Part shown: positions 48,347 to 60,855 of the stretch, one piece after another
Layout: every line of letters begins with the position of its first letter
How positions within the stretch are numbered: the stretch's first letter is position 1
DNA from: Molossus alvarezi
Lineage: Eukaryota; Chordata; Mammalia; Chiroptera; Molossidae
Direction of reading: 5' to 3'
NCBI GenBank assembly: GCA_037176705.1
Contig: JBAWUJ010000053.1
Location: 186,001 to 250,000 of the forward strand
DNA: 64,000 nt
Translations under genes and position numbers: made by a program
Notes under the pieces: generated by a model
Databases searched by the model: none
What the model was told of the DNA's origin: nothing
The model's input: the letters and a program-made list of their open reading frames with translations, nothing else

Positions 48347-48860
48347 TAAACTTAAGTTTATTGGACTGTGCCAACAGTCTCTGGGTGACAAAGGCTCAAA
48401 CTGTGATGTCCCAGATTCCCTCTCCCATCCATTCCTATACCTGCCCCTTTCCTCTGCCCATAATCATTTTTTTTATTTTTATTGTTAAAAATATTATAGG
48501 TGTCCCTTCTTTTTTCCCCCACTGCCCCCCACCACCTGGTTTCCACCTCACCCCAGGCCTTCACCACCTTATTGTCTGTGTCCATGGGCAATGCATATAT
48601 GCATATAAGTTCTTTGGTTAATCTTCTCGGTGAGATTTATCAGTTTGTTCAATGTTTCCATGCTTCTGGTTCTATTTTATTAATCAGTTTATTCTGTTCA
48701 TCAGATTCTACACATAAGTGAGATTATGTGATACTTGCCTTTTTCTGACTAGCTTATTTTGCTTAGCATAATCATCTCCAGCTCTCTCCATGCTATCTAA
48801 AAAGGAAAGAGATCCTTCTTTTCAACAGCTGCATAGTATTCCATTGTATAAATTTCCATT
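48310..48860 (-). mobile_element. Antisense L1 3' end with probable 3' transduction
   Basis: Bases about 48480-48860 are the complement of L1 3'UTR and ORF2 end. To the left, after the T-rich L1 tail (48469-48484), lie about 125 bp of non-L1 sequence (48345-48468), then (TTTA)n (48313-48343). In the L1 sense direction the non-L1 piece ends with CCAATAAACTTAAGTTTAGT, including an AATAAA signal, before the final (TAAA)n tail. Confidence 0.82.
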
Positions 48861-48959
48861 TTCAAACATCTTCACATAATACAAAAAAATATTTTAACCC
48901 AGTCTCTCTCATTTCAACTTCATAACATGTGTCCTTTCTAACTCTATTTTAGTTATTTA

Positions 48960-49170
48960 GCAAACATTAACATGTAGTTGTCATGTGCCAGGTGTTAATT
49001 GCCTTACAAGAATATTCATTCATTTCTCATTTAAACACTCTGAGGTAGAATTCTGTTATCTCTTATTCTATAGATTGAAAGCTGACACACAGAAAGGGAA
49101 TAGAACTTGGTTAATGTCACACTGATAGTACGTTTCTAACACAGGATTTAAGTTCAGACTGTCTTGCTTG
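48960..49170 (-). mobile_element. MIR SINE relic, antisense
   Basis: GTCATGTGCCAGGTGTTAAT, CACTCTGAGGTAGAATTC, GCTGACACACAGAAAGGG and AACACAGGATTTAAGTTCAG follow the MIR complement. Confidence 0.75.
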
Positions 49171-49196
49171 AATCTGCACTTTCAAATAAGGCTGAA

Positions 49197-49372
49197 TTTA
49201 TTTATTTTTTATTGATGTTAGAGAGAGAGAAAGAAAGGGAGAGAGAGATAGAAATATTGATGAGAGAGAACATCAATTGGCTGCCTCTTGCATGTCCCCT
49301 GACTGGGAATTACACTGGCAACATCTTGGTGCATGGATTGACACTCAGACACTGAGCCACACTGGCAGAAAT
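49197..49372 (-). mobile_element. Ves-type SINE, antisense
   Basis: TTTATTTATTTTTTATTGATG on the left, the GAGAGAGAAAGAAAGGGAG block, ATCAATTGGCTGCCTCTTGC and the complement of the head CTGAGCCACACTGGC. AAATAAGG and AAATAAGT flank it. Confidence 0.9.
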
Positions 49373-50559
49373 AAGTGCAAAGCTTGTCCCACTTGGCTGG
49401 GATCCTGAGTAAGCCCGCCACCCCAGGTATTCTCAAAATGGGGGGTTCAAAAATTTTAATTGATGATGTCTATACTGCACTGGGATTATTGTATAGCATT
49501 GCCTTAGGATGCCCATATTTCTAATTCATATTTGAGAGGGAAAAAAATCCAAATTTATAAATAACTGAAGTGGTACAGCTCCATTGTGATCCTAGGGAGG
49601 GAGAAATGTGGTTTTAGCATTTAGGTATAAACAAGATTATCATTCTAATGCCAACAGAAGATTTTTTAAAAATCAACTTTCTTTTAAACCACTGAAACTG
49701 TAAATATATATATTAGAGAATGCATAGCACTTATAATTCCTGATAGAGTTACATATTAAAACTACTTATTTTCATAACTTCTTGTTTATACTGGCTATTA
49801 TTTTTGTTAATATTTCAATGAATCTGATAATAATAAACTGATACTGTTTAAAACAATTTTATTCAAAACATTGTTAAAAGTTATGCTACAGGATCTCCAG
49901 TACAATTTTACCCCTCCTCATGGGTGAAATCTCAACCTCATGGCCTGTCCTCTGCCTCTCTCTATTTCCTTTCCACTGAGAGATGGCATGGTTTATAAAA
50001 ATAAGATGCAAATGACAGATATTTCCAATGTCAACATAAAATTAAAAGTGACCCAAATAGGGCATCAAGCCTGCATAATATGTTTCACTAGGCTTTTCCC
50101 AAGTTAGGACATTTCAGAGCATGTTAAACTTAGCTTGACAGGATGAGAAGGACCATAGAGTGACAGCACTTCTATACATATGACAATGTCACTTACTCCC
50201 TAAACCTTAGAGAAACTCCCCCCTCTCATGCTGTGGAGACCCTGGAAGAATCCAGGCTTTATAAAAAGATCTGTCCAGGATTGTTGAATTCTCAATTTGA
50301 AAACAGAATGGAACAATGAGAAACAAGACCCAAGCTGATAGAAAAGCCTATGGAGTGACAATATCACTTCTATTGTTCAGTTTGATGACAAGGGATCTAG
50401 ACAATAGAAAATGTTTTCTAAGAACCTTCCACTTTACGTAATAACAGTACACAGACTTCCACTGACTGAGTGAAAGACACTCTTTCTCCCAAAGGCTCCT
50501 GTTTTAAGCTAATCAGTTGTGAAGAAAATGACTTACTCTGCTTAGCTTAAGGAATATGG
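49373..50559. other. Low-copy interval, nothing recognised
   Basis: AT-rich, no named repeat and no open frame above about 60 codons with recognisable content. Confidence 0.5.
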
Positions 50560-51060
50560 ATAGGGAAATGGTGGATACCATAGATATGGGGCAATAAGGG
50601 AGACAGAGTTCAAGGAATCCACAAACTGTGTAGTAGGAATGTCAGCTGACAAAGATTGGTGTTTCCCTTCCAAAGACCAAAATTGTTGGAATGAGGTGGC
50701 CCCCCAAGGGACTTTATTTCCCAGACTCTTAAGTAGAGACATTAAACTTATTTTCACAAATGGAATGTGGAGAAACTGATGTGTGTCACTTATAGGACAA
50801 AGTATATAAAAATGAGATGCCTTTCTCATGGTCTATTTTTTCACCCACCAGCTTAATGGAGAGGATTCCAAGGACCTAGAAGACTGCAGAGCCACAAGGT
50901 GGAAGGAGCCCAAGTCCCTGAAAGGCTGCTTCACTGGGAGTACCTGTATTAGACTGTGAAGTGAGTACATAATAAACTTTGCCTCTGAAAATGCAGGGTT
51001 TTTTGTTGTTGTTGTTGTTGATACAGTAATTAACCATCCCTTAACAAATACATCTAAAGA
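50560..51060 (+). mobile_element. Possible MaLR (MLT1-like) solo LTR
   Basis: Phrases such as GACTTTATTTCCCAGACTCT, GATGTGTGTCACTTATAGG, GGTGGAAGGAGCCCAAGTCC and CTGTGAAGTGAGTACATAAT followed by AAACTTTGCC resemble the body and polyadenylation region of old mammalian MaLR-type LTRs. Ends are not sharp, a (GTT)n run lies at 51004-51020, and the subfamily is uncertain. Confidence 0.45.
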
Positions 51061-51162
51061 CTATAATATGACCTGGCCATATAATTTCCAGAACTGAATG
51101 AAAGGCAGTTTCTGTGAATGTTGATAGCAGAAATTCTTATGAATTTTTCTAGTGCTATATTA

Positions 51163-51371
51163 TTATTTTTAAAAAGATTTTTCATTGATTTTTTTAGAAA
51201 GAAAAGAAAGGAGACAAAAAGACACATCAAAGTGAGAGTGAAATATTGATCCTTCTGCTGCCTCCTGTGGATTGAACCAACAACCTAAGCATGTGCCTGA
51301 CCAGGAATCAGGCCAGCAAACTTTAGGTGCATGGGATGATGCCAAACCAACTGAGCTACACTGGCCAGGGC
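51163..51371 (-). mobile_element. Ves-type SINE, antisense
   Basis: AAAAAGATTTTTCATTGATT, an AAAGAAAAGAAAGGAGAC block, TGCCTCCTGTGGATTGAACC and the complement of the head CTGAGCTACACTGGCCAGGG. TCTAGTGCTATAT (left) and TCTAGTACTATAT (right) are its target duplication. Confidence 0.93.
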
Positions 51372-52153
51372 TCTAGTACTATATAATTAATGTACTCATA
51401 TATAACCTTGTCTCTCTTTGTGTTCTTTCTCACCTCTTCCACTTCCATCTACTACCTTCCAATTTCCTTTGTGTTCTATGGCATAGCTATAGCCTCCTCC
51501 AAGTTTCTGCTTCCTTATGATTTCAGATTGCTCCTGGGTCCTCAAATCTTCTACATGGGTCCTCAAGACCTTTGAATTCCACTGCTATATAGTTCTCTTT
51601 GTATTTCACATAGAAGCTCACTGAACTAGCTTGTTTTTGTAGGATAGAGCTATCTATGCGGGGCCACCTCATAGGTTGATGGCTGGTTTAATGTATGGCT
51701 GTCCTTTGGTCATGTTTCCACCTGCTCTTCAGTAAGCTGGAATGTTTGGGTGAAAAGAAAGTTTAGGGTACGATCAGGTGCATAAAATCTGGCTGCTTAG
51801 GGCTGGCCCACTAACAAGAGCTATATAAACAAAGTAATTAATAAGACAGCAGCACTGTGGAAATTGCAGAAATTAGGATTATTCAGTACAGAAGCCTGTA
51901 AAGAGGGAAAGTTTATCCCGAGTTTTGAAGCTAGAGGTAGTATTAACATAGCACCTGGGCCTGGAAGGCACCCAGAGAACTCAGATGTAATAGCTGGTGG
52001 GGCCTAGTATTAATCTTGCTATTCTAAACTCAGACACCCTCATGTCCAAGTCCACTGTCATGTGTTCTCAATCCATAAATATATGTAATCATCTGAGTTA
52101 TTAGTTTATACTACAGTCCTATTAGGCAGTGAGATCTATCTGACCAGAAAATA
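51372..52153. other. Low-copy flank of L1-M
   Basis: No repeat or gene recognised. The last bases (52140-52167) include the inverted repeat CTGACCA...TGGTCAG around an AT-rich centre, into which L1-M inserted. Confidence 0.5.
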
Positions 52154-52168
52154 AATAATTTGGTCAGA
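52154..52168 (+). repeat. Left target-site duplication of L1-M
   Basis: AATAATTTGGTCAGA, identical to 57973-57987. Confidence 0.95.
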
Positions 52169-52965
52169 TGAGTTTCTCCAAAATGGTGGCAGAGTGAATG
52201 AAAGCTACACAGACAATTTCCCAGGACCAAACTGGAATTACAATAAAAATAAAGACAAATCATCAAGAAAAAGCAAGAGAAAAGCATCTTAGAGGACACA
52301 TAACCAGGAACAGTAACTAAATACCAGTAGGCTTGCAGAGATGCGAGAGCGGGGCTGGGAGCCCACGGTCAGAAGTGGCCTTAGCTGCAAGCAGTGCACT
52401 CGGGTTAAACTCCCAATGGCTCCACAGCACAGAGCCAGGACTGAGGCAAAAATAGCCACAGCCACTCACCTTGGGCTCCTGCAGAGGGAGGTCAGACTGG
52501 ACTGGAACTGTGTGGACACTTGGGATTTGGAGGGCACTCAGAGCTTTTGCTGAGTTGCAGCCTCAGGACTGTGGTAATCTTACTCCTTTCCAGGGCTCTG
52601 GGGAGAAGCCATGACTCCTTCCTCCCTGAGATTCAACCCCACCTGGTGGCCATTGAAATGCAAACTGAGGCCCATTAACAACCAGCATCTGCCCCACCCT
52701 ACAGAAATCCCCTTATGCTGAGCACATGAGGGAGTTTTTTATTCAAACAAGAACCCAAGGCTTTTCATGTAACCCCTACTGATAGCCTCCAGGCAAAAAG
52801 CTAGAGGGTAACTGTACCATTCCCTGGGTTAGCAACTTTAACCAGGAAAGTAAGACTTGACAGTGGTGTTTAACATCTAAACCCAGGAGAGGGAACCACA
52901 ACAGCAGAGCACCAACACCCACAAAAAAAATTTGGCAGGCTTCAAAGACCACTGTGATAGCCAAA
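52169..52965 (+). promoter_or_regulatory. L1-M 5'UTR (short type)
   Basis: It begins 10 bases upstream of CCAAAATGGTGGCAGAG (52178-52194), a YY1-like site at the position used in human L1. Collinear with the L1-K 5'UTR but CpG-depleted. Because the duplicated target abuts it, the first base of the transcript-derived copy is known here to within a base or two. Confidence 0.85.
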
Positions 52966-53816
52966 ATGGTGAAACACAGAAACAAAAGCCAAATGAAAGA
53001 ACAAGAGGCCTCTACCAAAGATGAGATAGAGGAGGTGCAGTTAAGCAAGTTAACAGAACTAGAATTCAGAGCCATGATCTTGAGGGAGTTCAACAGCATG
53101 TGTAAGGACATGAGTACCATGAGTAAAGACATAGAAATGTTGAAAATCAATCAGTTGGAACTTTAAAACGATCAAAAAGAAATAAAGGATGACATATCAG
53201 AAATTAAGAACACATTGGAAAGTATAAATAGCAGACTGGAGAAAGCTGGGGACCGGATCAATGAATTAGAAGATAGGGTAAAAAAAAATCAACCACACAG
53301 AAAATCAAAAGGAAAAAAACAATTGAAAAACACAAGGACAGCTTAAGAGACAATTGGAAACATAATAACATTGGCATCAAAGGAGTCCCCAAAGAAGAAA
53401 ATGGGCAAAAGTTAGAGAATATATTTGAAGAAATTATGACAGAAAACTTCCTTAATTTGGTGAAGGAAGAAGGCATTCAAGTTCAAGAATCAAAGAGATC
53501 CCCTAGTAAGAAGAACCCAAACAGGCCCACACCAAGACACGTAGTAATCAAACTGCCAAAAATTAAAGACAAAGACAGAATCCTAAAAGCAGCAAGAGAT
53601 AAGCAACAGGTTACCTACAAAGGGAACACCATAAGGCTCTCAGGTGACTTTTCAACAGAAAAACTACAGGCCAGAAGGGAATGGCATGAGGTAATCAAGG
53701 TCATGAAAAACAAGGATCTGAATTAAAGAATACTCTACCTAGCAAGGTTATAATTCAAAATAGAAGGTCAAATAAAGAGCTTTCCAAACCAAAAAAAAAA
53801 AAAAAAAAAAAACTAA
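52966..53816 (+). pseudogene. L1-M ORF1 remnant
   Basis: The start MVKHRNKSQMKEQEASTKDE is intact and the frame runs 66 codons to a stop at 53164-53166. It carries the long heptad form (CKDMSTM). The C-terminal half is open at 53436-53726 (PRHVVIKLPKIKDKDRIL) and ends at a further stop. A 22-A run (53791-53812) sits just before the aligned stop at 53814-53816. Confidence 0.9.
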
Positions 53817-53917
53817 GGGAATATATTAGTACCAAAACAGCACTGCAAGAAATGTTAAAAGGACTGCTGTAATTAGCAGGAGAAATAAGAAGAAAACTAG
53901 AACCACAGTAAACAAAA

Positions 53918-56900
53918 ATGGCAATGAATAAATACATATCAATAATCACCTTAATGTAAATGGATTGAATGCTCTGATAAAAAGACACAGAGTAACTGAT
54001 TGGATAAGAAAACAAGACTCATCTATATGTTGTTTACAAGAGACCCACCACACAACAAAAGACTCACATAGGTTCAAAGTGAAGAGATGGAAAAAAATTT
54101 TTCAAGCAAACAAAAAGGGAAAAAAAAGCTGGGGCAACAATACTTGTATCTGATAAAATAGATTTCAAAATGAAGACCATAACTAGAGACAAAGAAGGCC
54201 ACTAAATAAAATTGAAAGGATCTATCCAACAGGAAAATGTAACCTTGGTAAACATATGCACCCAATATAGGAGCACCAAAATATACTTAAAATCTTCTGG
54301 AAGACTTCAATGGAGAAATCGATAGCAATACAATCATAGCAGGGGACTTCAACACCCTGCTGACATCACTGGATAGATCCCCTAGATAAATTTAGCAAGG
54401 AAATAGAGACTCTAAATGAAGCACTAGACCAAATGAATTTAATACATATCTACAGAGAATTAAGCCCCCAAACTGTAGAAATCACATTCTTCACAAGTGC
54501 ATATGAGACATTCTCAAAGGTAGACCACATGTTAGGACACAAACTAAGTCTCTAAAAGTTCAAAATGATTGAAATTATTGTGATCATCTCAGATCACAAT
54601 GGCAGAAAACTAGAAATCAATTGCAACAAGAACATGCAAAGACATTTAAACATGTGGAGTCTAAATGGCATGTTATTAAACAATGAATGGGTCACAGAGG
54701 AGATCAAGTAAAAAATGTAAAACTTCCTGGAATCCAATGAAAATGATCACACAACAACAAAAAACCTATGGGATACAGCAAAAGGAGCTCTGAGAGGAAA
54801 GTTCATAGAACTACAGGACTACCTCAAAAAACAAGAAAAATCTCGAACAGACAACCTGACCTCTCAACTTAAAGAACTAAAAAGCAAACAAAAAGAAAAT
54901 GTCAGAGAAGGAAAAAAAAAATAGTAAAGATCAGAGTAGAAATACATATATACAGACCAAAAAAGCAGTTCAAAGGATCGATGAAACAAAGAGCTGGCTT
55001 TTCAAAAAGATAAACAAGATTAATGAACCCTTAGGTAGACTCACCAAGAAACAAAGAGAGAGAAACCAAATACAGAAAATCAGAAATGAAAGAGGAAAAG
55101 TAACAACTGATACCACAGAAATACAGAAGATTGTTAACAACTACTATGAACAATTATATGGCAATAAATTCAACAATCTAAGAGAAATGGACAAATTTTG
55201 AGAAACACATAATCTCCCAAAACTGGACTGGGAAGTGAGAGAAAACTTGAATAGACCAATAACAACAGAAGAAATTGCAGGTATAATCAAGACTCTCCCA
55301 GCGAAAAAAAGCCCAGGCCCAGATGGCTTCATGGGGGAATTTTACTAAACATTCAAAGAAGAAATAACACCGATTCTCATCAAAATATTTCAAAAAATTT
55401 AAGAAGAAAAACTTCCAAACCTATTTTATGAAACCAGCATAATTCTCATTCTAAAACCAGAAAAATACATTACAAAGAAAGAAAACTTAGGCCAATATTC
55501 CTCTTGAACATAGATGTCAAAATCCTGAACAAAATACTAGCAAATCAGATCCAGCAACACATAAAAATAATTATTTACCATGACCAAGAGGATTCATCCC
55601 AGGGATGCAATTCTGGTACAATATTTGCAAGTCAATAAATGTGATACACCACATAAACAAAACAAAAAATAAAAATTGCATAATCATATCAATAGATGCC
55701 AAAAAAGCCTTCAACAAAATCCAGCATCCATTTCTGATAAAATACACTTAGAAATCTGGGATTAAAGGGATCATATCTTGACATAATAAAGGCCATATAT
55801 GAAAGACCTACAGCCAACATCATACTCAATGGGAAAAAAACTAAATCCATTTTTCTAAAGAACAGGAACAAGACAAGGATGCTCACTTTCACCCCTTTTC
55901 TTTAACATAGTGTTTGAAGTCTTAGCCACAGCAATCAGACAGGAAGAAAAAATAAAAGGGATCCAAATTGGAAAGGAGGAAGTGAAACACTCATTATTCG
56001 CAAATGACATGATACTATACATAGAAAACCCCAAACACTCCATCAAAAATTTACTAGACTTAATAAATGAATTTGGCAAAGTAGCAGGATACAAAATTAA
56101 CATTAAGAAATCGATGGCATTTTTATACACTAATGATTAACTCAAAGAAAGAGAATCAAAGAAAACAATCCCATGTACTATTGCAGAAAAAAAAATTGAG
56201 ATATTTAGAAATAAACTTAACCAAAGAAATAAAAGACCTATTCGCAGAAAACTACAGGCCATTGAAAAAAGAAATAGAGGAAGATATAAAAAAGTGGAAG
56301 CGCATACTTTGTTCATGGATTGGAAGAATTAACATCATTAAAATGTCCATACTACCAAAAGCAATCTATAGATTCAATGCTCTCCATATCAAAATACCAA
56401 TAACATCCTTCACAGAACTAGAACAAATATTTTAAAAGTTCATATGAAACCAAAAAAGACCTTGAATAGCTACAGCAATCTTGAAAAAGAAGAACAAAGT
56501 TGGAGGGATCACATTACCAGATTTCAAGTTATACTACAAAGCCACTGTAATTAAAACAGCCTGGTACTGGCACAAGAACAGGCATGTAGACCAGTGGAAC
56601 AGTACAGAGAACCCAGAAATGGACCCAAGGAAATATGCTCAATTAATATTTGACAAAGGTGCCAAGAGCATACAGTGGAGTAAAGACAGCCTCTTTAATA
56701 AATGGTGTTGGAAAAATTAGACTGCTACATGCAAAAAAGTGAAACGAGACCATCAACTTACACCATACACAAGAATAAACTCAAAATGGATAAAAGACTT
56801 AAATGTGATTCATGAATCCATAAAAATTCTTGAAGAAAATGTAGGCAACAAAATTTCAGACATCATATGCAGCAGAATTTTCACTGATACATCACCTAAA

Positions 56901-57725
56901 GCAATAGAAACAAAGGAGAAAACAAACACATGGGACTACATCAAACTCAAAAGCTTCTGCACGGTGAAAGATACAATCATCAAAATGGAATGGCAACCCA
57001 CTGTACGAGGGAGCATAATTGCCAATGATATATCAGATAAGGGTTTTTTTCCAATATATATAGAGTGCTCGTGCAAGTTAACAAAAGGAAGACAAAAAAC
57101 CCAATTTGAAAAAAAGGCAGAGGAACTAAATAGACAACTCTTCAAACAGGACATACAAATGGCCAAGAGACATATGAAGAAATGCTCAACATCACTCATC
57201 ATCACAGAGATGCAAATTAAAGCATCAATGAGGTATCACCTCACACCTGTCAGAATGGCCACCATCAACAAATCATCAAATAACAAGTGTTGGTGAGGGT
57301 ATGGAGAAAAGGGGACTCTAGTACACTGCTGGTTGGAATGCAGACTGGTGCAGCCACTGCGGAAAACAATATGGTGTTACCTCAAAATAAAAACTGAACT
57401 TCCATTTGGCACAGTGATCACACTTTTAGGAATATACCCTAAGAAGCCTAAAACACCAATCAGAAAGAATATATGTACCGCCATGTTTGTAGTAGCACTA
57501 TTTATAATAGCTAAGATCTGGAAATAGCCCAATGTCCATCAGTAGACGAATGGATTAAAAAAGTGGTCATACATATGCACAATGGAGTACTATGCAGCTG
57601 TAGAAAAGAAAGATCTCTTATCCTTTGACAAGACATGGAGGGACCTGGAAAGTGTCATCCTAAGTGAAACAAGCCAAACAGAGAAAGACAAGTATCATGT
57701 GATCTCACTTATTTGTGGAATATAA
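53918..57725 (+). pseudogene. L1-M ORF2 remnant
   Basis: The ATG at 53918 is followed by an early single-base loss (near 53954, ACCTTAATGTAAATGG), after which endonuclease text continues in another frame. The RT motif has become FAND (55997-56008), losing a catalytic Asp. Larger open pieces are 54899-55201, 55910-56140, 56481-56720 and 56739-57296. The C-terminal part and the stop at 57723-57725 align with the other copies. Confidence 0.92.
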
Positions 57726-57972
57726 TGAACAAAGCAGTCTGAGGAATGGGGTAGTCCCAGAGATGTGGAAGTGGGGTACAGATTGACAATCCCCAGAAGA
57801 GGGGTGGTGGGGGAGATATAAACCACAGAATTTATATGCATGTATGCATAAACAATGGACATGGACACCAAAGCTTGGGACAGGGTGGGGAGGGAAGGTG
57901 AAGAGGGAATCTGTGGGGGGCGAAAGGAGAAACATCTGTAACAAAAATAAATTAAGTAATTAAATAAAAAAT

Positions 57973-57987
57973 AATAATTTGGTCAGA
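57973..57987 (+). repeat. Right target-site duplication of L1-M
   Basis: AATAATTTGGTCAGA, identical to 52154-52168. Confidence 0.95.
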
Positions 57988-58191
57988 GACATGACCACTG
58001 ACCATGCTCTTATTAGCCCTTCTCCCCAGAGAATGGTCCTGTTCTAGTTTTTCCAGCCACAGTCTGTATTCCTGCTCCAGTAAAACCTGACTATACTGTA
58101 CCACTTTGCTTCCCCTCTTCACACTTTGAGAGTCAGTACTGTCTGAGATTTCTGCTGCCATGCACCACTGGGCTTCTTTAGAGAATGACAC
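57988..58191 (-). other. Open minus-strand stretch, possible exon or pseudogene piece
   Basis: About 68 codons are open on the minus strand, starting at a weak ATG-like context at 58191. The composition looks more protein-like than elsewhere (LLEQEYRLWLEKLEQDHSL), and no repeat is recognised. On the other strand, 58185-58373 is also open, preceded by a splice-acceptor-like CCCTTTTTTTCTTTGTACAG (58213-58232). I recognise neither as a known protein, and both may be chance. L1-M inserted at the left edge of this stretch. Confidence 0.2.
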
Positions 58192-58489
58192 TGGCCTGGA
58201 AAGAGCCCAAGTCCCCTTTTTTTCTTTGTACAGAATATTTTAGGTTTCGCTCTGTCAGTGCATTGACAGAAAAGGACTGCCCTTTGCCAATGTTCCAAAC
58301 AGATGTGCTAAGCATGTTGGCCCTGGCCAAAGATGTAAACCAGCAAGAAAGAACAAGTGGCCAACAGAAATAAAACAATGGCAGATTTGAAGAGAATAAG
58401 TGACATTTTAGCCCAAGTTAAATAAACTGAGTAGCACGAGTTCATGATTTCATCTGCAATTTCTCTGAGAATAGGTGATAAAAATAGCA

Positions 58490-58690
58490 TTTATTAAGCA
58501 GTGATTCTAAGACAGATAATGTGCCAGTTGCTTTAATGCTCACAATTCCAAGAAGCATTATCATCACTTATTTTATAGATGGAGAAATTGAGCTGCAGAG
58601 GTAGTATCCACATAGAATTTGTGGCTTCTCTATGATAATATGCACAGAAAGTGATAGAGCAAGAATTTAAATCCTGTTCTATCAGATTTG
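58490..58690 (-). mobile_element. MIR SINE relic, antisense
   Basis: CATTTATTAAGCAGTGATTC, TTTATAGATGGAGAAATTGAG and GAGCAAGAATTTAAATCC follow the MIR complement. Confidence 0.78.
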
Positions 58691-59099
58691 AAAAAAAAGT
58701 ACTTTGCTCAGCACTACATCACATAACTTGTTCATAGCACACACCTGGTTGTAGCAAAAATGTTTTTGGATGGCTGCCTACACCACCTATGTACTCTTCT
58801 AATGACAGGATGGAGGTGGTATCCTCCACAAATTGAAAGGCAAAAGTTCTTACTCATAGAAGCTGGGTATTTTGGACAACTCTTTTCCTCTCTTCCAGAT
58901 TCTTCTCTGGGTGGTGGCAGGAGAAAGGTACCCAAATAGAATGTGGAGATATCAGCTCAAAAACTATTTGGAGATAGTCCTAAGGATATTGGGGAGCATT
59001 TTTACTATGCTTTAATTTTTAATCACATTTTCTTATGTTATACCACTGTCTTACATTTCTTTTCCAGACCTTTACTTTTTAAATGTCCTGGTGTCTTAA

Positions 59100-59350
59100 A
59101 CACTTAATGTGCTCCTCTACTATTCCAAATGTTTTACATGTACTAGCTTTATTTGTCTTCCAAACAATCCTATGAGGCAAGAGAAGGGAAAGAAATAAAT
59201 CTAAGACTAAACAGGTAAATAAATGGCACATGCAGGTAACATTATTCTCCCTCTATGTTAAAGATGGGGAAGTAGAAACACAGAACAATTAAGTAACTAC
59301 TAGAGTTCACACAGTAAGAAAGTGGTAAAATCAGGATTTACACCCACCCA
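59100..59350 (-). mobile_element. MIR SINE relic, antisense
   Basis: TGTTTTACATGTACTAGC, CAATCCTATGAGGCAAGAG, AAAGATGGGGAAGTAGAAAC and CACACAGTAAGAAAGTGG follow the MIR complement, with a short unrelated stretch near 59185-59230. Confidence 0.75.
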
Positions 59351-60689
59351 TGTAGACTGTCTCTGAGTCCATGCCTCCTTGTTCTTAGATCCTCATATTC
59401 TGATCTCTTGCTTCAACTCTTCACTCTTAAACTCTGACTTGACTATGGCTCTAAAAATAGATGTTGTCCTGGTGGTCCTGGCCTGTAGTTCTCGTAGTCT
59501 GTTAAGATACACTCTGCTGTTTCTATACAATTCTCCAATTCAATTTGATGTTTGGACAGTCTTTCCATTATACCCTGGCCACAGCCTATGTGGTTTTTCT
59601 CAGTCCTGGTACTAGGGATCAAAGAAAGCTCAAGCTTTCCCTTTTAGAGCTCTAAACATTAGCTCTTCTCATTTTCCACCAATCAAAGTTACTGGTCAGA
59701 CATTTGTGCAAGGACAAGTTAAAGGCAAAGAGCTCCACCAGCCTACATAATAGTTCTTTTTTTCCAATAAAAAGATACCATAATGGTACAGTGACTTCTA
59801 AACTATTCTTTTGCAACTAGGAACATTAGCTCAACCCACCGTTTTAAATTTTTCAATAAAGAGAGACTCAAAACAAGTAAAAATTTCAATTCATTTTTTA
59901 GTAGTCCTGCTGCAATCAGAAAAGTTCTAGTATGAGAATAAGTTAGTCCTTTAACAAGGGCCAGCTTTTAATTACTCTTCCTCCAGGAATGCTGAGGTAT
60001 GGTCTGCATTCCAAGGTGCTCCAGAAGACTGGCAGCAAGCTCCTTGTCATTAAATCACCTGGTAAGAACATCATCTTTGCTTATTCTTTCCAGACACTCT
60101 GAATGGTCAATGTTTGGAGTACTTCAGAACAGAGAGGAGGTTGTTAATTATTTTTTAAGCCTTCTCTTTCACAGTGCAATAGATCAGGCTGGATGTTTAT
60201 TGAGTGATGGAAAAAGGGGGGAGATGGGTGCAGTTGTTTCAGGATGGCCTCCAGGTTAAAAGGTCAGGTTTCTAAAAGTTATTGTACAGACTGCTATTTG
60301 TAGCTCTGCTTATTAGAGAGAATCAGATCCTTTGTGTTGTTTATAAAAATGAGAAAGTCCTGACCAGACTCTGGTTCATGTAAACCTTTTACTGCTGTCA
60401 GTCATATGGTCCTTCTAGTCTATATCCAGTGTGGGAATTCTTAAAAAGTCAACTACCTTTCCTCATTCACAGATCTCTCTGGGTAGAACCAAAACACTTC
60501 AGAGAGCATAGAATTCCTTGTCATGGCTACACAGGTGTTTCTCATGAGATGGCATGTTTAGACAGTTCTGAAAACTGTGGATTACAAGAATTTTTAGCTT
60601 TCATCACCCTTTATTATAATTACAAATACTCCTTGCCTATTCAAATAGATGAGAGAAAAGGCTACCTCTGTTTTGTTCCCTACTCTACA
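59351..60689. other. Low-copy interval, nothing recognised
   Basis: Several open stretches of 60-113 codons (the longest 60429-60770, +) have no recognisable domain and no supporting splice or start context. No named repeat. Confidence 0.5.
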
Positions 60690-60740
60690 CTCAGGGCCAA
60701 GCCTAGAGCTTTGCACACAGTAAAAAATAAATATTTGTTG
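60690..60740 (+). mobile_element. MIR/L2-type 3' end
   Basis: CAGGGCCAAGCCTAGAGCTT, TGCACACAGTAAAAAATAAA and TATTTGTTGAAC resemble the end of MIR or L2. Very short. Confidence 0.5.
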
Positions 60741-60751
60741 AACAAAAACAA

Positions 60752-60803
60752 ACATTTACATAACACTTAATATGAGCATGCCTACTGTTCTAAATGAGAC
60801 TTC

Positions 60804-60855
<52 letters not shown>

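Larger units (their letters stand above)
52169..57972 (+). mobile_element. L1-M: full-length LINE-1 with perfect target duplication
   Basis: About 5.8 kb: short-type 5'UTR starting TGAGTTTCTCCAAAATGG, ORF1 (52966-53816), ORF2 (53918-57725), 3'UTR with G-rich tract (57799-57815) and an A/T-rich end. The perfect 15-bp duplications prove that both ends are original. It is interrupted by no other repeat but has more lesions than L1-K. Confidence 0.95.

Noticed and set aside
60429..60770. 113-codon + strand open frame
   Set aside because: Ends in MIR/L2-like sequence and lacks domain or splice support.
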